Positions 8,939-18,154 of a stretch of DNA of 64,000 nucleotides are shown here, piece by piece. A model generated the notes under the pieces. The model was not told the DNA's origin. It saw only the letters and a program-made list of their open reading frames with translations, and searched no databases. The position numbers were made by a program, and so were the translations under genes. Source of the stretch: Opitutales bacterium. GTDB taxonomy: Bacteria; Verrucomicrobiota; Verrucomicrobiia; Opitutales; Oceanipulchritudinaceae. Each line of letters starts with the position of its first letter. Positions within the stretch are counted from its first letter, which is position 1. Where the stretch lies: contig JAFGCZ010000005.1 in the NCBI GenBank assembly GCA_016932335.1, forward strand, positions 23,440-87,439, read 5' to 3'.

Positions 8939-10213
8939 TTACTTTGCGTTACCCCAGCGATGTGTAAACGGATAATAGATCAGGATGGCTCGTCCAACGA
9001 CTTCAGTTTTGGGTACTGGTCCCCAAAAACGACTGTCGAGGCTTTGATCTGAATTATCTCCCAAGGCAAAGTAACAATCTTCAGGCACTTTGTAAGGAGT
9101 GCCTTCGTAGAGATATTTCATGCGGGAATCCTCATCCGTATATCCCTCGTATTCACCTTCCTGATTTGCATTGCAGATAAAGGCATCGTTCTCCTCCGCC
9201 GGTTGATCGTTTCGATACAATACCGGCTCTTTAATCTGCAGAACATCGCCGCCTTCACCAGCCAGGCGTTTCACATAATATTTCCCGCGTTGATCTGCTT
9301 CCATTCCCGGAATATTATCGGTACTGAAGACAAAGGGATCTCCGACTCTGGGAGCCCGAAAATGATAGGTAATACGGTCTACAAACAGCTGATCTCCGGT
9401 AAGGATATCGAACGACAAAACTTTCTCGCCCTTCTTTACCACACGCCCGGTTCTCAAGACCGCGCCCACTCCTTTAAGGTAAGCGATTCGCTGATGTGCG
9501 GTATCTCCGAAGACATCCTTAACCAGAGACTGGAAATTGAATTGATCAGGAACTTGTATGGTAACCGGTGATTCATCTACATAGAGCGTGTACTGAGCGA
9601 ATTTTGCTGGAAGAATCCCCCACTTTCGGCCTTTAACCAGACGCCCTCCTGCCACGTTGTAGCGGTGTCCATCTGTTGCAATGGGAATCAAAACTTCTCC
9701 GTCAACAGGCGCTTCCGTGCTGTAGTGCTTGGTAAACAAGGTTACTTTTCGGAAAATTCGTTCCGGTGTTGATGGTTCATCTGCCGCAGTCTCAAAGAAC
9801 TCGTATGTCATCCCATTGTAAGTCGGATACATAGAATTCGTCGGTATTTTGAACGGCTGAAAGAAAAAGGTTCGAATCCCAATAATGACAATAATGGCGA
9901 CGAGAAACATCTCCATATTGTCGGTCCAGTTTCGGGTATGGTAATAGTTCCCTCCGTGCTGACGCAGCTGTTCAATAACACTATTCTGTGCTTTGGTAAT
10001 TTCATCCGGGGAAACTGTTCTGCGCTCAGGATTTTCCAGGACTTCATCCAACTGCTCAATGGCCGACGAAAACCCATTAATAGATTCAGGAGTGAGCAAA
10101 TCCTTCCTGTAATTGAGTGCTTTCTCTGCCAGAGAAAGCCATGTCTTGGCTTCTTTAAGAATTTTACCGGGGATTTTTTTCTTTTTGCTCACCTGATGGA
10201 GTCCTTCAATCAA
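8939..10213 (-). CDS. lepB: Signal peptidase I, enlarged form
   Basis: Cleaves N-terminal signal peptides of exported proteins at the outer face of the inner membrane. A long charged cytoplasmic N-terminus (1-98) precedes one membrane segment (about 100-117). Then comes the nucleophile S127 (I-P-T-N-S-M-Y-P-T). The general-base K315 lies in Y-V-K-R-L-A-G, followed by the G-D-N-S ... S-R-F-W-G-P-V box. The Ser-Lys distance is 188 residues, much longer than in E. coli LepB, because of an insert of well over 100 residues. The start codon overlaps the lepA stop by 4 bases, the classical lepA-lepB order. Confidence 0.9.
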   Translation of the reverse strand: MIEGLHQVSKKKKIPGKILKEAKTWLSLAEKALNYRKDLLTPESINGFSSAIEQLDEVLENPERRTVSPDEITKAQNSVIEQLRQHGGNYYHTRNWTDNMEMFLVAIIVIIGIRTFFFQPFKIPTNSMYPTYNGMTYEFFETAADEPSTPERIFRKVTLFTKHYSTEAPVDGEVLIPIATDGHRYNVAGGRLVKGRKWGILPAKFAQYTLYVDESPVTIQVPDQFNFQSLVKDVFGDTAHQRIAYLKGVGAVLRTGRVVKKGEKVLSFDILTGDQLFVDRITYHFRAPRVGDPFVFSTDNIPGMEADQRGKYYVKRLAGEGGDVLQIKEPVLYRNDQPAEENDAFICNANQEGEYEGYTDEDSRMKYLYEGTPYKVPEDCYFALGDNSDQSLDSRFWGPVPKTEVVGRAILIYYPFTHRWGNAK

Positions 10214-12012
10214 TTCGAAGATTTAAGAATATCGACAAATGCCTCCTGAGGGATGGAAACTTTACCGATCTGTTTCATGCGCTTCTTACCTTCCTTCTGT
10301 TTGTCCAGCAATTTACGCTTACGGGAAATATCACCCCCATAACATTTGGCGGTAACATCCTTTCTCATGGCACTGATGGTTTCGCGGGCAATAATCTTAC
10401 CTCCAATAGCTCCCTGAAGTGCGACTTTGTAGAGCTGACGAGGAAGGATTTCTTTCAGCTTGGCACAAAGCGCCCTACCCTTGAACGGTGCTTTCTCACG
10501 GTGACAGATTGACGAGAAGGCATCGATTGTTTCTCCGTTAACCATGATATCGAGCTTCACCAAATCGTTCTCCTGATAGTCAGAAAGCTCATAATCCATT
10601 GATCCATACCCCTTGGTAATGCTCTTCAAACGGTCATTAAAATCAACAAGGATTTCGTTGAGTGGAAGCATCACATGAAGCATGACTCTGTCTTCATCCA
10701 GTGTCTCTGTGTTTTCACAAACACCACGCTTTTCCATAATCAACGCCAGAATATCACCAATCGATCCATTGGGAATGTGCAGTGTGGCCTTAATCGTTGG
10801 TTCGGAAATGGTTTCAATCTCTGCCGGATCAGGAAGATTTGTCGGATTATCCACCTCTATCTCTTCACCGTCTGTTTTAGAAACGCGATAAACTACAGAA
10901 GGATAGGTTGTTATGATGTCCAGTCCGTATTCTCTGCGTATGCGCTCGGTAATAATCTCCATATGCAGGAGTCCAAGAAAACCGCAACGGAAACCAAAAC
11001 CCAAGGCTACGGAACTCTCTGCCGTATAGGTGAATGCCGCATCGTTAAGACGAAGTTTCCCCATACTGACTTTTAGCTTTTCATAGTCAGACGTATCGAT
11101 CGGATATATGCCTGAAAATACCATAGGACGCACTTCCTGATACCCAGGCAACATGTCTTTTGCCGGATTGGTATAGTGTGTAATGGTATCGCCTATTTTG
11201 ATATCAGCCACTTCCTTTATGTTCGTCACCAGATAACCAACATTGCCGGCGTCCAGAAAAGCGGTAGTTTGCATCTTGGGTTTAAAGACACCTACTTCTT
11301 TGATTTCTGCACGGGTACCATCGCTCATCATCATCACCTGATCACCTCGTTTGAGCGAACCGGAGAAAACACGCACATAGCAGATTACCCCTTTGTAGGA
11401 ATCATAGACACAGTCAAAAATAAGAACACGGGTGCCTCCCTCGTATTCCGCCCATCGAGGGCTGGGAAGCTTTGCCGTGATTCCGTTGAGGATATCTTGA
11501 ATACCGATGCCGCTCTTGCCACTGGCTAGCACCGCATCTTCCGCCGGAATCGCCAAAACATCCTCCAATTGTTGCAACACATGGTCCACATTTGCACTGG
11601 GCAGATCCACTTTGTTGATCACAGGAATAATCGTCAGATTCTGTGACATCGCCAGATTCGCGTTGGCCACCGTCTGCGCTTCCACCCCCTGAGATGCGTC
11701 AATCAGCAACAAAGCACCTTCACAGGCCGCAAGGCTGCGAGAAACTTCGTAGGCAAAATCCACGTGACCCGGGGTGTCGATCAGGTTCAACGTGTACCGC
11801 TCACCATCCGGTGCCGTATAATTCAGCATCACGGGATGGCTTTTAATGGTTATACCACGCTCCCGCTCCAGATCCATTGAGTCAAGGAGCTGCTCTTTCA
11901 TCTCCCGCTGCTCAATGGTATTGGTCATTTCCAACAAGCGATCGGAAAGAGTCGTCTTTCCATGGTCAATGTGGGCGATAATACAGAAATTCCTGGTGTT
12001 CTGAAGGGACAT
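10210..12012 (-). CDS. lepA: Elongation factor 4 (LepA)
   Basis: Ribosome-binding translational GTPase that affects elongation and initiation fidelity. At 600 residues it has the standard length. The G1 motif is A-H-I-D-H-G-K-T-T-L near residue 14, with D-T-P-G-H (G3) and N-K-V-D-L (G4) following. The C-terminal LepA-specific domain ends with the R-K-R-K-L-L-D-K-Q-K-E-G-K-K-R block. It sits between fabD (54-base gap) and lepB (4-base overlap) on the minus strand. Confidence 0.96.
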   Translation of the reverse strand: MSLQNTRNFCIIAHIDHGKTTLSDRLLEMTNTIEQREMKEQLLDSMDLERERGITIKSHPVMLNYTAPDGERYTLNLIDTPGHVDFAYEVSRSLAACEGALLLIDASQGVEAQTVANANLAMSQNLTIIPVINKVDLPSANVDHVLQQLEDVLAIPAEDAVLASGKSGIGIQDILNGITAKLPSPRWAEYEGGTRVLIFDCVYDSYKGVICYVRVFSGSLKRGDQVMMMSDGTRAEIKEVGVFKPKMQTTAFLDAGNVGYLVTNIKEVADIKIGDTITHYTNPAKDMLPGYQEVRPMVFSGIYPIDTSDYEKLKVSMGKLRLNDAAFTYTAESSVALGFGFRCGFLGLLHMEIITERIRREYGLDIITTYPSVVYRVSKTDGEEIEVDNPTNLPDPAEIETISEPTIKATLHIPNGSIGDILALIMEKRGVCENTETLDEDRVMLHVMLPLNEILVDFNDRLKSITKGYGSMDYELSDYQENDLVKLDIMVNGETIDAFSSICHREKAPFKGRALCAKLKEILPRQLYKVALQGAIGGKIIARETISAMRKDVTAKCYGGDISRKRKLLDKQKEGKKRMKQIGKVSIPQEAFVDILKSSN

Positions 12013-12066
12013 CAGAGTGCTTTGATAAAGGTTGTTTCCCGTCAGGGAACGATAGAATAGAATCAG

Positions 12067-12972
12067 TTAAAGAGGGAGATCGGAAAACTCGCTTAAGCTG
12101 CGAACAGTCCAGGCTTTGTTGGTACGCTTAGCCATACCGGCAAGCACGCCTCCCGGGCCGCATTCATAGAATTCGCTCAACCCAAGAGCCGCAGCGCTGT
12201 GCATGCAATCTTCCCAGAGTACGGAGGAGACCACCTGTTTTACCAGAGCGGAACGGATTTCATCGGGCTGAGATACCTGTTTCCCGGTCGTGTTTGTGAA
12301 TACAGGAACTGATGGGGTCTTAATATCCACACCGGCCAGATAGGTTTCGAATGCGGCACGTGCCGGCTCCATTAAACGACTGTGGTAGGCACCGGCTACT
12401 TTCAAAGGAACAACCATACGGAAAAGTTTGGACTCCTTGGCAAACTCTACAGCTGCGGCCACTTTCGCGCTGTCTCCGGAGATTACGATTTGTCCCGGGC
12501 AGTTTAAATTGGCCATATCAATGTCAAACTGACTGCAAAGCGGTTCAACCTGTTCGCGGGTTCCTCCGATAATAGAAGCCATAGCTCCATCGGTTTCGTC
12601 GCAAGCCAATTGCATCAGGCGGCCACGCTCGGCAACCACTTTCAAACCTGTTTCAAAATCAAAGGCATCGGCTACCGTCAAAGCTGTCAACTCGCCCAGG
12701 CTCAAGCCCAGTGCTGCACCCATATCCAGTTTACCGGCATCCTTGAGAATGGCATAAATGGAGTAGCCCACCATGAACAAAGCCGGTTGACATACTCGAG
12801 TCTCTGTCAATGTCTCGTCCGGACCATTGAAACAGATATCCTTCAGGCTCCAGCCCAAAGCAGAATCTGCACGATCATACAGATCGCGTGCAATCGGGGA
12901 GTTCTCGTAAAGAGACTTTCCCATACCAACGGTTTGGGCACCTTGCCCTGAAAAGATCATTCCAATAGCCAT
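12067..12972 (-). CDS. fabD: Malonyl-CoA:ACP transacylase
   Basis: Loads malonyl groups from CoA to acyl carrier protein for fatty acid synthesis. The 301-residue protein begins with the F-S-G-Q-G-A-Q motif. It carries nucleophile S91 in G-L-S-L-G-E-L-T-A-L and catalytic H197 in A-G-A-Y-H-S-R-L-M. No acpP, fabG or fabF gene adjoins it, so the core fab cluster is dispersed. It is the second gene of a probable pilT-fabD-lepA-lepB transcript; the 61-base gap to pilT could hold its own promoter. Confidence 0.93.
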   Translation of the reverse strand: MAIGMIFSGQGAQTVGMGKSLYENSPIARDLYDRADSALGWSLKDICFNGPDETLTETRVCQPALFMVGYSIYAILKDAGKLDMGAALGLSLGELTALTVADAFDFETGLKVVAERGRLMQLACDETDGAMASIIGGTREQVEPLCSQFDIDMANLNCPGQIVISGDSAKVAAAVEFAKESKLFRMVVPLKVAGAYHSRLMEPARAAFETYLAGVDIKTPSVPVFTNTTGKQVSQPDEIRSALVKQVVSSVLWEDCMHSAAALGLSEFYECGPGGVLAGMAKRTNKAWTVRSLSEFSDLPL

Positions 12973-13033
12973 ATCGTCGGTATTAGATAGGCTATTGGAA
13001 AAAGATCAATCCAGATTTGTCAGGCTACCCAAA

Positions 13034-14134
13034 TCAGGTAACAATACCGCCGCTGCTCAGGAAGATCCCCTTCAGGTTCATTTCCAATGCCTTCGGATTC
13101 GGAGAGAACTTCAATGCATCCGACTTGGAAATCATCCCATCCTTGAACAGGCGGAAAAGGTCGAAATTAAAGGATGTCGATCCGTTTTCACGACCGGCCT
13201 CGAGAATTGCCGGAATCTTGGAGAACGAAGCTTCTTCGATGGCCTTGCGTCCAAGTGTATCTATGATAAAGGCTTCGATCGCGGGAACTCGGCCACCATC
13301 CATTGATGGCACCAATCGCTGGGTCACCGTTGCCCGCAACGTACTGGCAATCTGGCGACGCATCCCATCCTGTTCATCAGCGGGGAAAAATTCAAACAAA
13401 CGCTGCACCGCCTGCTGGGCATTGGATGCGTGCAGTGTGCCGAAAACAAGGTGGCCTGTTTCCGCTGCCGTGATTGCCGTTTTAAAGGTAGTAACATCGC
13501 GCATTTCCCCAATTAGAATAATATCGGGGTCCTGACGGAGGACGGCCTTCATTCCATGGGCAAAAGTCGGTGCATCAATCCCGATTTCGCGCTGATTAAA
13601 TACGCTTTTGTCATCGGTATAATTAAATTCAATCGGGTCTTCCAGTGTGACAATATGCTTGTCCATGGTGTGATTGATTTCATCCAACATGGCTGCCAGC
13701 GTACTGCTCTTACCAGAACCGGTGGGCCCGCACAAAAGCACAATCCCGTCTTTATGCTGAATCAGGCTCTGGAAGACTTCAGGCTGTAGATTCAACTCAG
13801 CAAAAGTCGGTGGAAAGTCGTTTACATGACGAAAGACTACACTGGGGACGCCACGTTGATAAAATGCGTTCACACGAAAACGTCCCAGCCCTTCCGGCTT
13901 GTAGCTGTAGTCAATCTGAAAGTCGGCAATCCAACGTTCATGAAAGATTTCCGGACAGCTATCCAGGACGAATTGCTTGATCAAATCCTGATCCACCGGA
14001 TCCATGTCAACCACTTCGAGGTTACCGTGAATACGGAGGTGTGCCGGATGGTCAGTTTTTACATGAATGTCGCTGGCTTTATTATCTACAGCCAATTGCA
14101 ATAAGTTATTAAAGAAATCGAGGAAATCACTCAT
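13034..14134 (-). CDS. pilT: PilT-type twitching motility ATPase
   Basis: Hexameric ATPase that retracts type IV pili. The 366-residue protein has a PilT N-terminal PAS-like region. Walker A is G-P-T-G-S-G-K-S (136-143), followed by an Asp box (T-L-E-D-P-I-E), Walker B (I-L-I-G-E-M-R-D) and a His box (G-T-L-H-A-S-N-A). Length and absence of the GspE zinc motif separate it from PilB/GspE. PilU paralogues cannot be fully excluded. A second secretion/pilus-type ATPase lies at 30954-32738. Confidence 0.88.
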   Translation of the reverse strand: MSDFLDFFNNLLQLAVDNKASDIHVKTDHPAHLRIHGNLEVVDMDPVDQDLIKQFVLDSCPEIFHERWIADFQIDYSYKPEGLGRFRVNAFYQRGVPSVVFRHVNDFPPTFAELNLQPEVFQSLIQHKDGIVLLCGPTGSGKSSTLAAMLDEINHTMDKHIVTLEDPIEFNYTDDKSVFNQREIGIDAPTFAHGMKAVLRQDPDIILIGEMRDVTTFKTAITAAETGHLVFGTLHASNAQQAVQRLFEFFPADEQDGMRRQIASTLRATVTQRLVPSMDGGRVPAIEAFIIDTLGRKAIEEASFSKIPAILEAGRENGSTSFNFDLFRLFKDGMISKSDALKFSPNPKALEMNLKGIFLSSGGIVT

Positions 14135-14226
14135 ATGGGTTCAATAATATTCAAGGGTTATAAAAAAACGCTTTCATATTGAGTTAAATTAAGGCACCAT
14201 GCAATATTTTAAACCTCACAGAATCC

Positions 14227-15120
14227 ATGATGCGAGTATCGGAAATCAAAGGAACTTACACTGCATTAATCACCCCTATGTCCGGCGGGAAAGTCGACTA
14301 TGAGGATTTGAAGAACCTTGTTAATGCACAGATCAAAGGCGGCGTTGCCGGCTTGATTCCCGTTGGGACGACAGGAGAATCCCCTACCCTCAAGGCCGAA
14401 GAACACCTTCAGGTAATTCGAGCGGTTGTTGAATATACCAACAAACGAGTTCCCGTCATTGCCGGAACGGGTGCAAACTCAACCGAGGAGGCGATTGAGC
14501 TTGTAAGTGAAGCCGATAAAGCCGGAGTAGATGGACATTTACAGGTATGTCCTTACTACAACAAGCCGACACAACAGGGACTGTTATCCCATTTTTCCGC
14601 AATTGCCGAGGCAACAAAGAATTCTATAATGCTCTACTCGATCCCTGGCCGCTGCGTCATCGAAATTGCCGTCAGCACCATTGCTGCACTGCATAAAAAA
14701 TACCCGCACATCAACTGCATTAAAGAAGCAGGCGGACGCTCCGATCGTATTTCCCAAATTCGCAGCGCATTGCCGGCTGAAAGTTTTGCCATTCTCAGCG
14801 GCGATGACAGCCTGACCATTCCATTCATGAGTCTGGGGGCATCCGGCGTGGTCTCCGTGGCTAGCAATCTTTTTCCAGAAAAAATCGTTGAGATGACTCA
14901 ACTTGCCCTAAATGGAGATTTTAGCGGAGCAAGAGCCATACATTATAATTTGTATGAACTCTTGGTTAATCTCTTCATTGAAGCAAATCCAGTTCCAGCG
15001 AAATATGCACTGTACAAAATGGGGAGAATCAAATCCCCGGAAGTCAAGAAGCCTCTGGTTGAGCTCTCGGCTGAATCCGCCGCCATTCTCGATAAAACCC
15101 TCAAGCTATTTGCCATCTAA
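14227..15120 (+). CDS. dapA: 4-hydroxy-tetrahydrodipicolinate synthase
   Basis: First committed enzyme of lysine and diaminopimelate synthesis, condensing pyruvate with aspartate semialdehyde. The 297-residue TIM-barrel protein has the G-T-T-G-E motif (48-51 region), the Y137 relay residue (L-Y-S-I-P-G-R) and Schiff-base K166 (C-I-K-E-A-G-G). Two ATGs stand in tandem at 14227 and 14230. It is followed by dapB after 2 bases, making dapA-dapB-ruvA a likely operon. Confidence 0.95.
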   Translation: MMRVSEIKGTYTALITPMSGGKVDYEDLKNLVNAQIKGGVAGLIPVGTTGESPTLKAEEHLQVIRAVVEYTNKRVPVIAGTGANSTEEAIELVSEADKAGVDGHLQVCPYYNKPTQQGLLSHFSAIAEATKNSIMLYSIPGRCVIEIAVSTIAALHKKYPHINCIKEAGGRSDRISQIRSALPAESFAILSGDDSLTIPFMSLGASGVVSVASNLFPEKIVEMTQLALNGDFSGARAIHYNLYELLVNLFIEANPVPAKYALYKMGRIKSPEVKKPLVELSAESAAILDKTLKLFAI

Positions 15121-15122
15121 TC

Positions 15123-15860
15123 ATGTCACTTAAAATATTTCTGAACGGCGCCAAGGGGCGCATGGGGCAAGCCATTCAATTCGCCGCCAAAGACATGGGG
15201 ATTAGATTCTGCGGGCTTTGCGATGTGGGAGATGAGCATATCACCCAGCAATTAAAAGAAGCCGATGTAGTGCTTGATTTCAGCTTCCATTCAGCAACCT
15301 TGCCCCTGGCAAAACAAGCGGCTGAATACAACAAACCTTTAGTCATTGGAACCACAGGACACACTGAGGAAGAAAAACGGGAAATCCTTAAAGTCATCCA
15401 AGGCCTTCCCGTGGTCTGGGCCGGTAACTATTCTGTTGGTGTCAATGTACTAAACTGGTTGACCGCACAGGCGGCCCGAATTCTGGACAGCGACTTTCAG
15501 GCAGAAGTGCTGGAGTTGCACCATGCATTAAAAAAAGATGCCCCCAGTGGAACAGCCGAGCGTCTGGTTGAGATCATTCGCGAAAAACGCAATACACCGG
15601 AGGAAAAGGTAGTTCGCAGCAGAGAAGGGCTTGTAGGCGAGCGCGCCGAAGGAGAAATAGGCGTTCAGGCAATTCGCGGAGGCGGCATTGTCGGTGAACA
15701 TACTGTTTACTTTATCAGCAAAAATGAACGACTCGAACTGACTCACCGGGCGGCCGATCGCAGTATCCTGGCGGAAGGCTCCCTCAAGGCATGCCAATGG
15801 ATCTGCGGTAAGACGGCAGGATTGTATAATATGGAAGACATTCTTGGATTGCGCGGATGA
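15123..15860 (+). CDS. dapB: 4-hydroxy-tetrahydrodipicolinate reductase
   Basis: NAD(P)H-dependent second step after DapA. The 245-residue protein opens with the nucleotide-binding N-G-A-K-G-R-M-G motif. It carries the family signature E-L-H-H-x4-K-D-A-P-S-G-T-A, with H133/H134 and K138 as the catalytic region. It overlaps the ruvA start by 4 bases. The length is on the short side for the family but all signatures are intact. Confidence 0.95.
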   Translation: MSLKIFLNGAKGRMGQAIQFAAKDMGIRFCGLCDVGDEHITQQLKEADVVLDFSFHSATLPLAKQAAEYNKPLVIGTTGHTEEEKREILKVIQGLPVVWAGNYSVGVNVLNWLTAQAARILDSDFQAEVLELHHALKKDAPSGTAERLVEIIREKRNTPEEKVVRSREGLVGERAEGEIGVQAIRGGGIVGEHTVYFISKNERLELTHRAADRSILAEGSLKACQWICGKTAGLYNMEDILGLRG

Positions 15861-16480
15861 TTGCCACCATTCAGGGAACACTTACAGATGCCGGTCCACT
15901 CTTTGCTATTATTGAAGCCGGCGGGCTTGGTTATGAATTAAGCATTCCGGTAACCACAGCTGAAAAACTGCCACCGGTAGGCCAAAACACCATGCTATAC
16001 GTGCATGACGTCTACAGAGAAGATGCTGCGTTGCTCTATGGGTTCGCCGATAGGGCCTCTAGAGATTTTTTTAAGCTGGTTATTGAAAAAGTTTCAGGAA
16101 TAGGCCCACGCACCGCTATTTCCCTAATGAGTCGCTTCCCCCTCACCTATTTACTGGAGGCAATTGCCGGCTCTGATTCCGTCGCATTGGCCAAATGCCC
16201 CGGGATAGGCCCCAAGACAGCTGAGCGGATCATCATAGAACTGAAAGATAAAATCAGAGAGTGGAGCCTGCACAGCTGCATATCCGCAGTCTCAGGCAAA
16301 TCCGTTACCCCGATCAACAACTCTGGCAATATTTCGGAAGACGAGAAGGATGCGCTGGATGCTCTACTGGCATTGGGCTACAAGGCTTCGGAAGCAGAAA
16401 AGGCACTGTCCAAGGCCCGTAAGCAATTGGGAGAAAATGCAGATACACAAAGCCTTATTCGCAGAGCCCTAGGCAATTAA
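15857..16480 (+). CDS. ruvA: Holliday junction DNA helicase subunit RuvA
   Basis: Tetrameric Holliday-junction binding protein that targets the RuvB motor. The 207-residue protein has the N-terminal OB-fold region (M-I-A-T-I-x-G-T-L). Tandem helix-hairpin-helix motifs follow (V-S-G-I-G-P-R-T-A and C-P-G-I-G-P-K-T-A-E-R-I), and a C-terminal RuvB-contacting domain (D-A-L-D-A-L-L-A-L-G-Y). Translationally coupled to dapB; ruvB and ruvC are not in the window. It ends 7 bases from the convergent anti-sigma gene. Confidence 0.94.
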   Translation: MIATIQGTLTDAGPLFAIIEAGGLGYELSIPVTTAEKLPPVGQNTMLYVHDVYREDAALLYGFADRASRDFFKLVIEKVSGIGPRTAISLMSRFPLTYLLEAIAGSDSVALAKCPGIGPKTAERIIIELKDKIREWSLHSCISAVSGKSVTPINNSGNISEDEKDALDALLALGYKASEAEKALSKARKQLGENADTQSLIRRALGN

Positions 16481-16487
16481 CCGAAAC

Positions 16488-17048
16488 TCAATTGCGGCTG
16501 GAGCTATTCGCCTGGGCTGAGGCAAAAGAATACCTGACCGGGCCGCGCACAATAATCTCTCCATATCCTGATGCTAAAAACTCAGGATTAGCCTCAAGCC
16601 TCCGCTTTAAATCCTGAAAGGAAAGAATATTCAACTTTTCCTGAAGGTCGGCATGGTTCAGTGCATCGCGAATGCGAAAATTGCTCGAACCACTCTGCTG
16701 TATTTCGGCCAGCAGTAGCGGAGGAGCATCATTCTCACCTGACACGGATAGAACTTTTTTTTCATCAAACAGCGAAAAGGAGAGTAAAAACAGCGAAAAT
16801 ACAGCTACTCCTCCGGTAATCAATTTCATATAAAATAAAGCTCGGAACCGTTGTAAGTGCTGCGAAAAAGTCAAACAGACGGAGCTTTCGCATCGAGCAA
16901 AAGCTCTCGAAAGAAATACGCAGTGTTTGAAATATCGCCTACACTCTTCAGACCCTTCAAGGGCCTGGTTGAGTTCGTGTAACTGGTTCGGCGTTATTTC
17001 ATCGTCGAGATATAGATTGATTAAGTGATTTAACCTGCGTCTTTTCAT
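16488..17048 (-). CDS. Probable membrane anti-sigma factor
   Basis: A 186-residue protein from the ATG at 17048. The N-terminal part (M-K-R-R-R-L-N-H-L-I-N-L-Y-L-D-D-E-I-T) resembles the helical anti-sigma domains with a y-l-D-g-e-L type opening. One hydrophobic membrane segment follows at about residues 78-97, then an extracytoplasmic region. No zinc-finger H-x3-C-x2-C pattern is obvious. Its start lies about 50 bases inside the sigma-factor gene upstream, which is the usual sigma/anti-sigma coupling. The assignment rests on this coupling plus topology. Confidence 0.6.
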   Translation of the reverse strand: MKRRRLNHLINLYLDDEITPNQLHELNQALEGSEECRRYFKHCVFLSRAFARCESSVCLTFSQHLQRFRALFYMKLITGGVAVFSLFLLSFSLFDEKKVLSVSGENDAPPLLLAEIQQSGSSNFRIRDALNHADLQEKLNILSFQDLKRRLEANPEFLASGYGEIIVRGPVRYSFASAQANSSSRN

Positions 17049-17649
17049 CGAAATCGGCTTCCAGCTTTTCACGCAAACTCTCACGTGCCCGCGCTATTCT
17101 ACTCTTAACCGTTCCGACACTAATTCCAAGCTTTTGTGCAATTTTTTCATAGGAAAAGTGCTTCTTAATCCTCAACTCCAAAATCTCCCGGTGCTTTCGA
17201 TTCAACTCGGGCAGGCACACATCGATTCTCGTCTGTAACTCCTGTATAACTGTAATGGCCGCGGGATCATCTACATCTGCTGCCAGTGTGTCCGCCAACG
17301 TCATATCCCCATCATCTGTAATGTTCTGCTCCAGAGAGATGGAAAGATCACGCTTGCGCCGAATCCAATACCAGTAGCGATTTGTTGCCAAATTATTGGC
17401 AATCTGAAACAGCCACGTTGAGAACGAGGCATCTCCCCGGAAGTTTTCCAATCCTCGATGAGCTTTGATAAAGGCATCCTGAGTAATCTCTTCCGCGTCT
17501 TCTCTGGTTTTTAACATACCAAAAACGCGGTTATAAATTTTATCCCAATAAATATCAACAATCTGCTGATATGCTTTATGGTCTCCGTCTTTTACTTGCT
17601 GCAAAATACGTTGTATATCTGCAGCCTCCACGGTGGTTGCTTGAGTCAT
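16999..17649 (-). CDS. ECF-type RNA polymerase sigma factor (RpoE-like)
   Basis: A 216-residue sigma-70 family protein with region 2 (D-A-E-E-I-T-Q-D-A-F-I-K-A near residue 50; F-S-T-W-L-F-Q-I-A-N-N) and region 4 (F-S-Y-E-K-I-A-Q-K-L-G-I-S-V-G-T-V-K-S-R-I-A-R-A). The architecture is that of ECF sigma factors that answer envelope stress. The partner gene at 16488 probably encodes its inhibitor. The upstream gap to tRNA-Lys is about 210 bases; a self-regulated promoter is likely but not identified. Confidence 0.9.
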   Translation of the reverse strand: MTQATTVEAADIQRILQQVKDGDHKAYQQIVDIYWDKIYNRVFGMLKTREDAEEITQDAFIKAHRGLENFRGDASFSTWLFQIANNLATNRYWYWIRRKRDLSISLEQNITDDGDMTLADTLAADVDDPAAITVIQELQTRIDVCLPELNRKHREILELRIKKHFSYEKIAQKLGISVGTVKSRIARARESLREKLEADFDEKTQVKSLNQSISRR

Positions 17650-17859
17650 GAGTAATTGAGTTTAGGTTAGGCAATGTTGTTAAACATCTGCGTAAAGTAT
17701 GACGTAATCATTGAGAGATTCGTTCAAACTTTAGAGTAGTTTTTTTTGATGCCATCTATGCCTTTGATAATAAGAATAATACAAACCATCCCTAAAAAAA
17801 GCTTATTTTTTTCTTGTAACTTTTGAAGATACGACCATGTTACGTGCTTTCGATGCAAT

Positions 17860-17931
17860 GGGCGGATAGCTCAATGGTAGAGCAGTGGCCTTTTAAGCCA
17901 TTGGTTCTGGGTTCGAGTCCCAGTCCGCCTA
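17860..17931 (+). tRNA. tRNA-Lys (anticodon UUU)
   Basis: A complete cloverleaf can be folded. The acceptor is 17860-17866 with 17924-17930 (first pair G-U), followed by T8-A9. The D arm is GCTC/GAGC. The anticodon stem is 17885-17889 with 17897-17901, and its loop CTTTTAA reads anticodon TTT. The T arm is CTGGG-TTCGAGT-CCCAG and the discriminator is A17931. The 3' CCA is not encoded: CTTTTTTTT follows, a T-run that may help terminate transcription. Confidence 0.95.
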
Positions 17932-18154
17932 CTTTTTTTTGGTCAGGATGGTACCTCCTTTTTGCTTAAGCTAAAAGCTTGCAACAGATAGATCCCATTG
18001 CCATCGTCTGTTACTGTTTACTACCAAATGAAATACCTTGAGAAGTAGGATATTATGGAAAAAAGTAACGTTTTCAAAATGTTATTCTTGAAAGTTTCTC
18101 AGGGGCAGTTCATTCAGTATTGATTCATTCATCCCTTATCAAACTGTGGCTACT

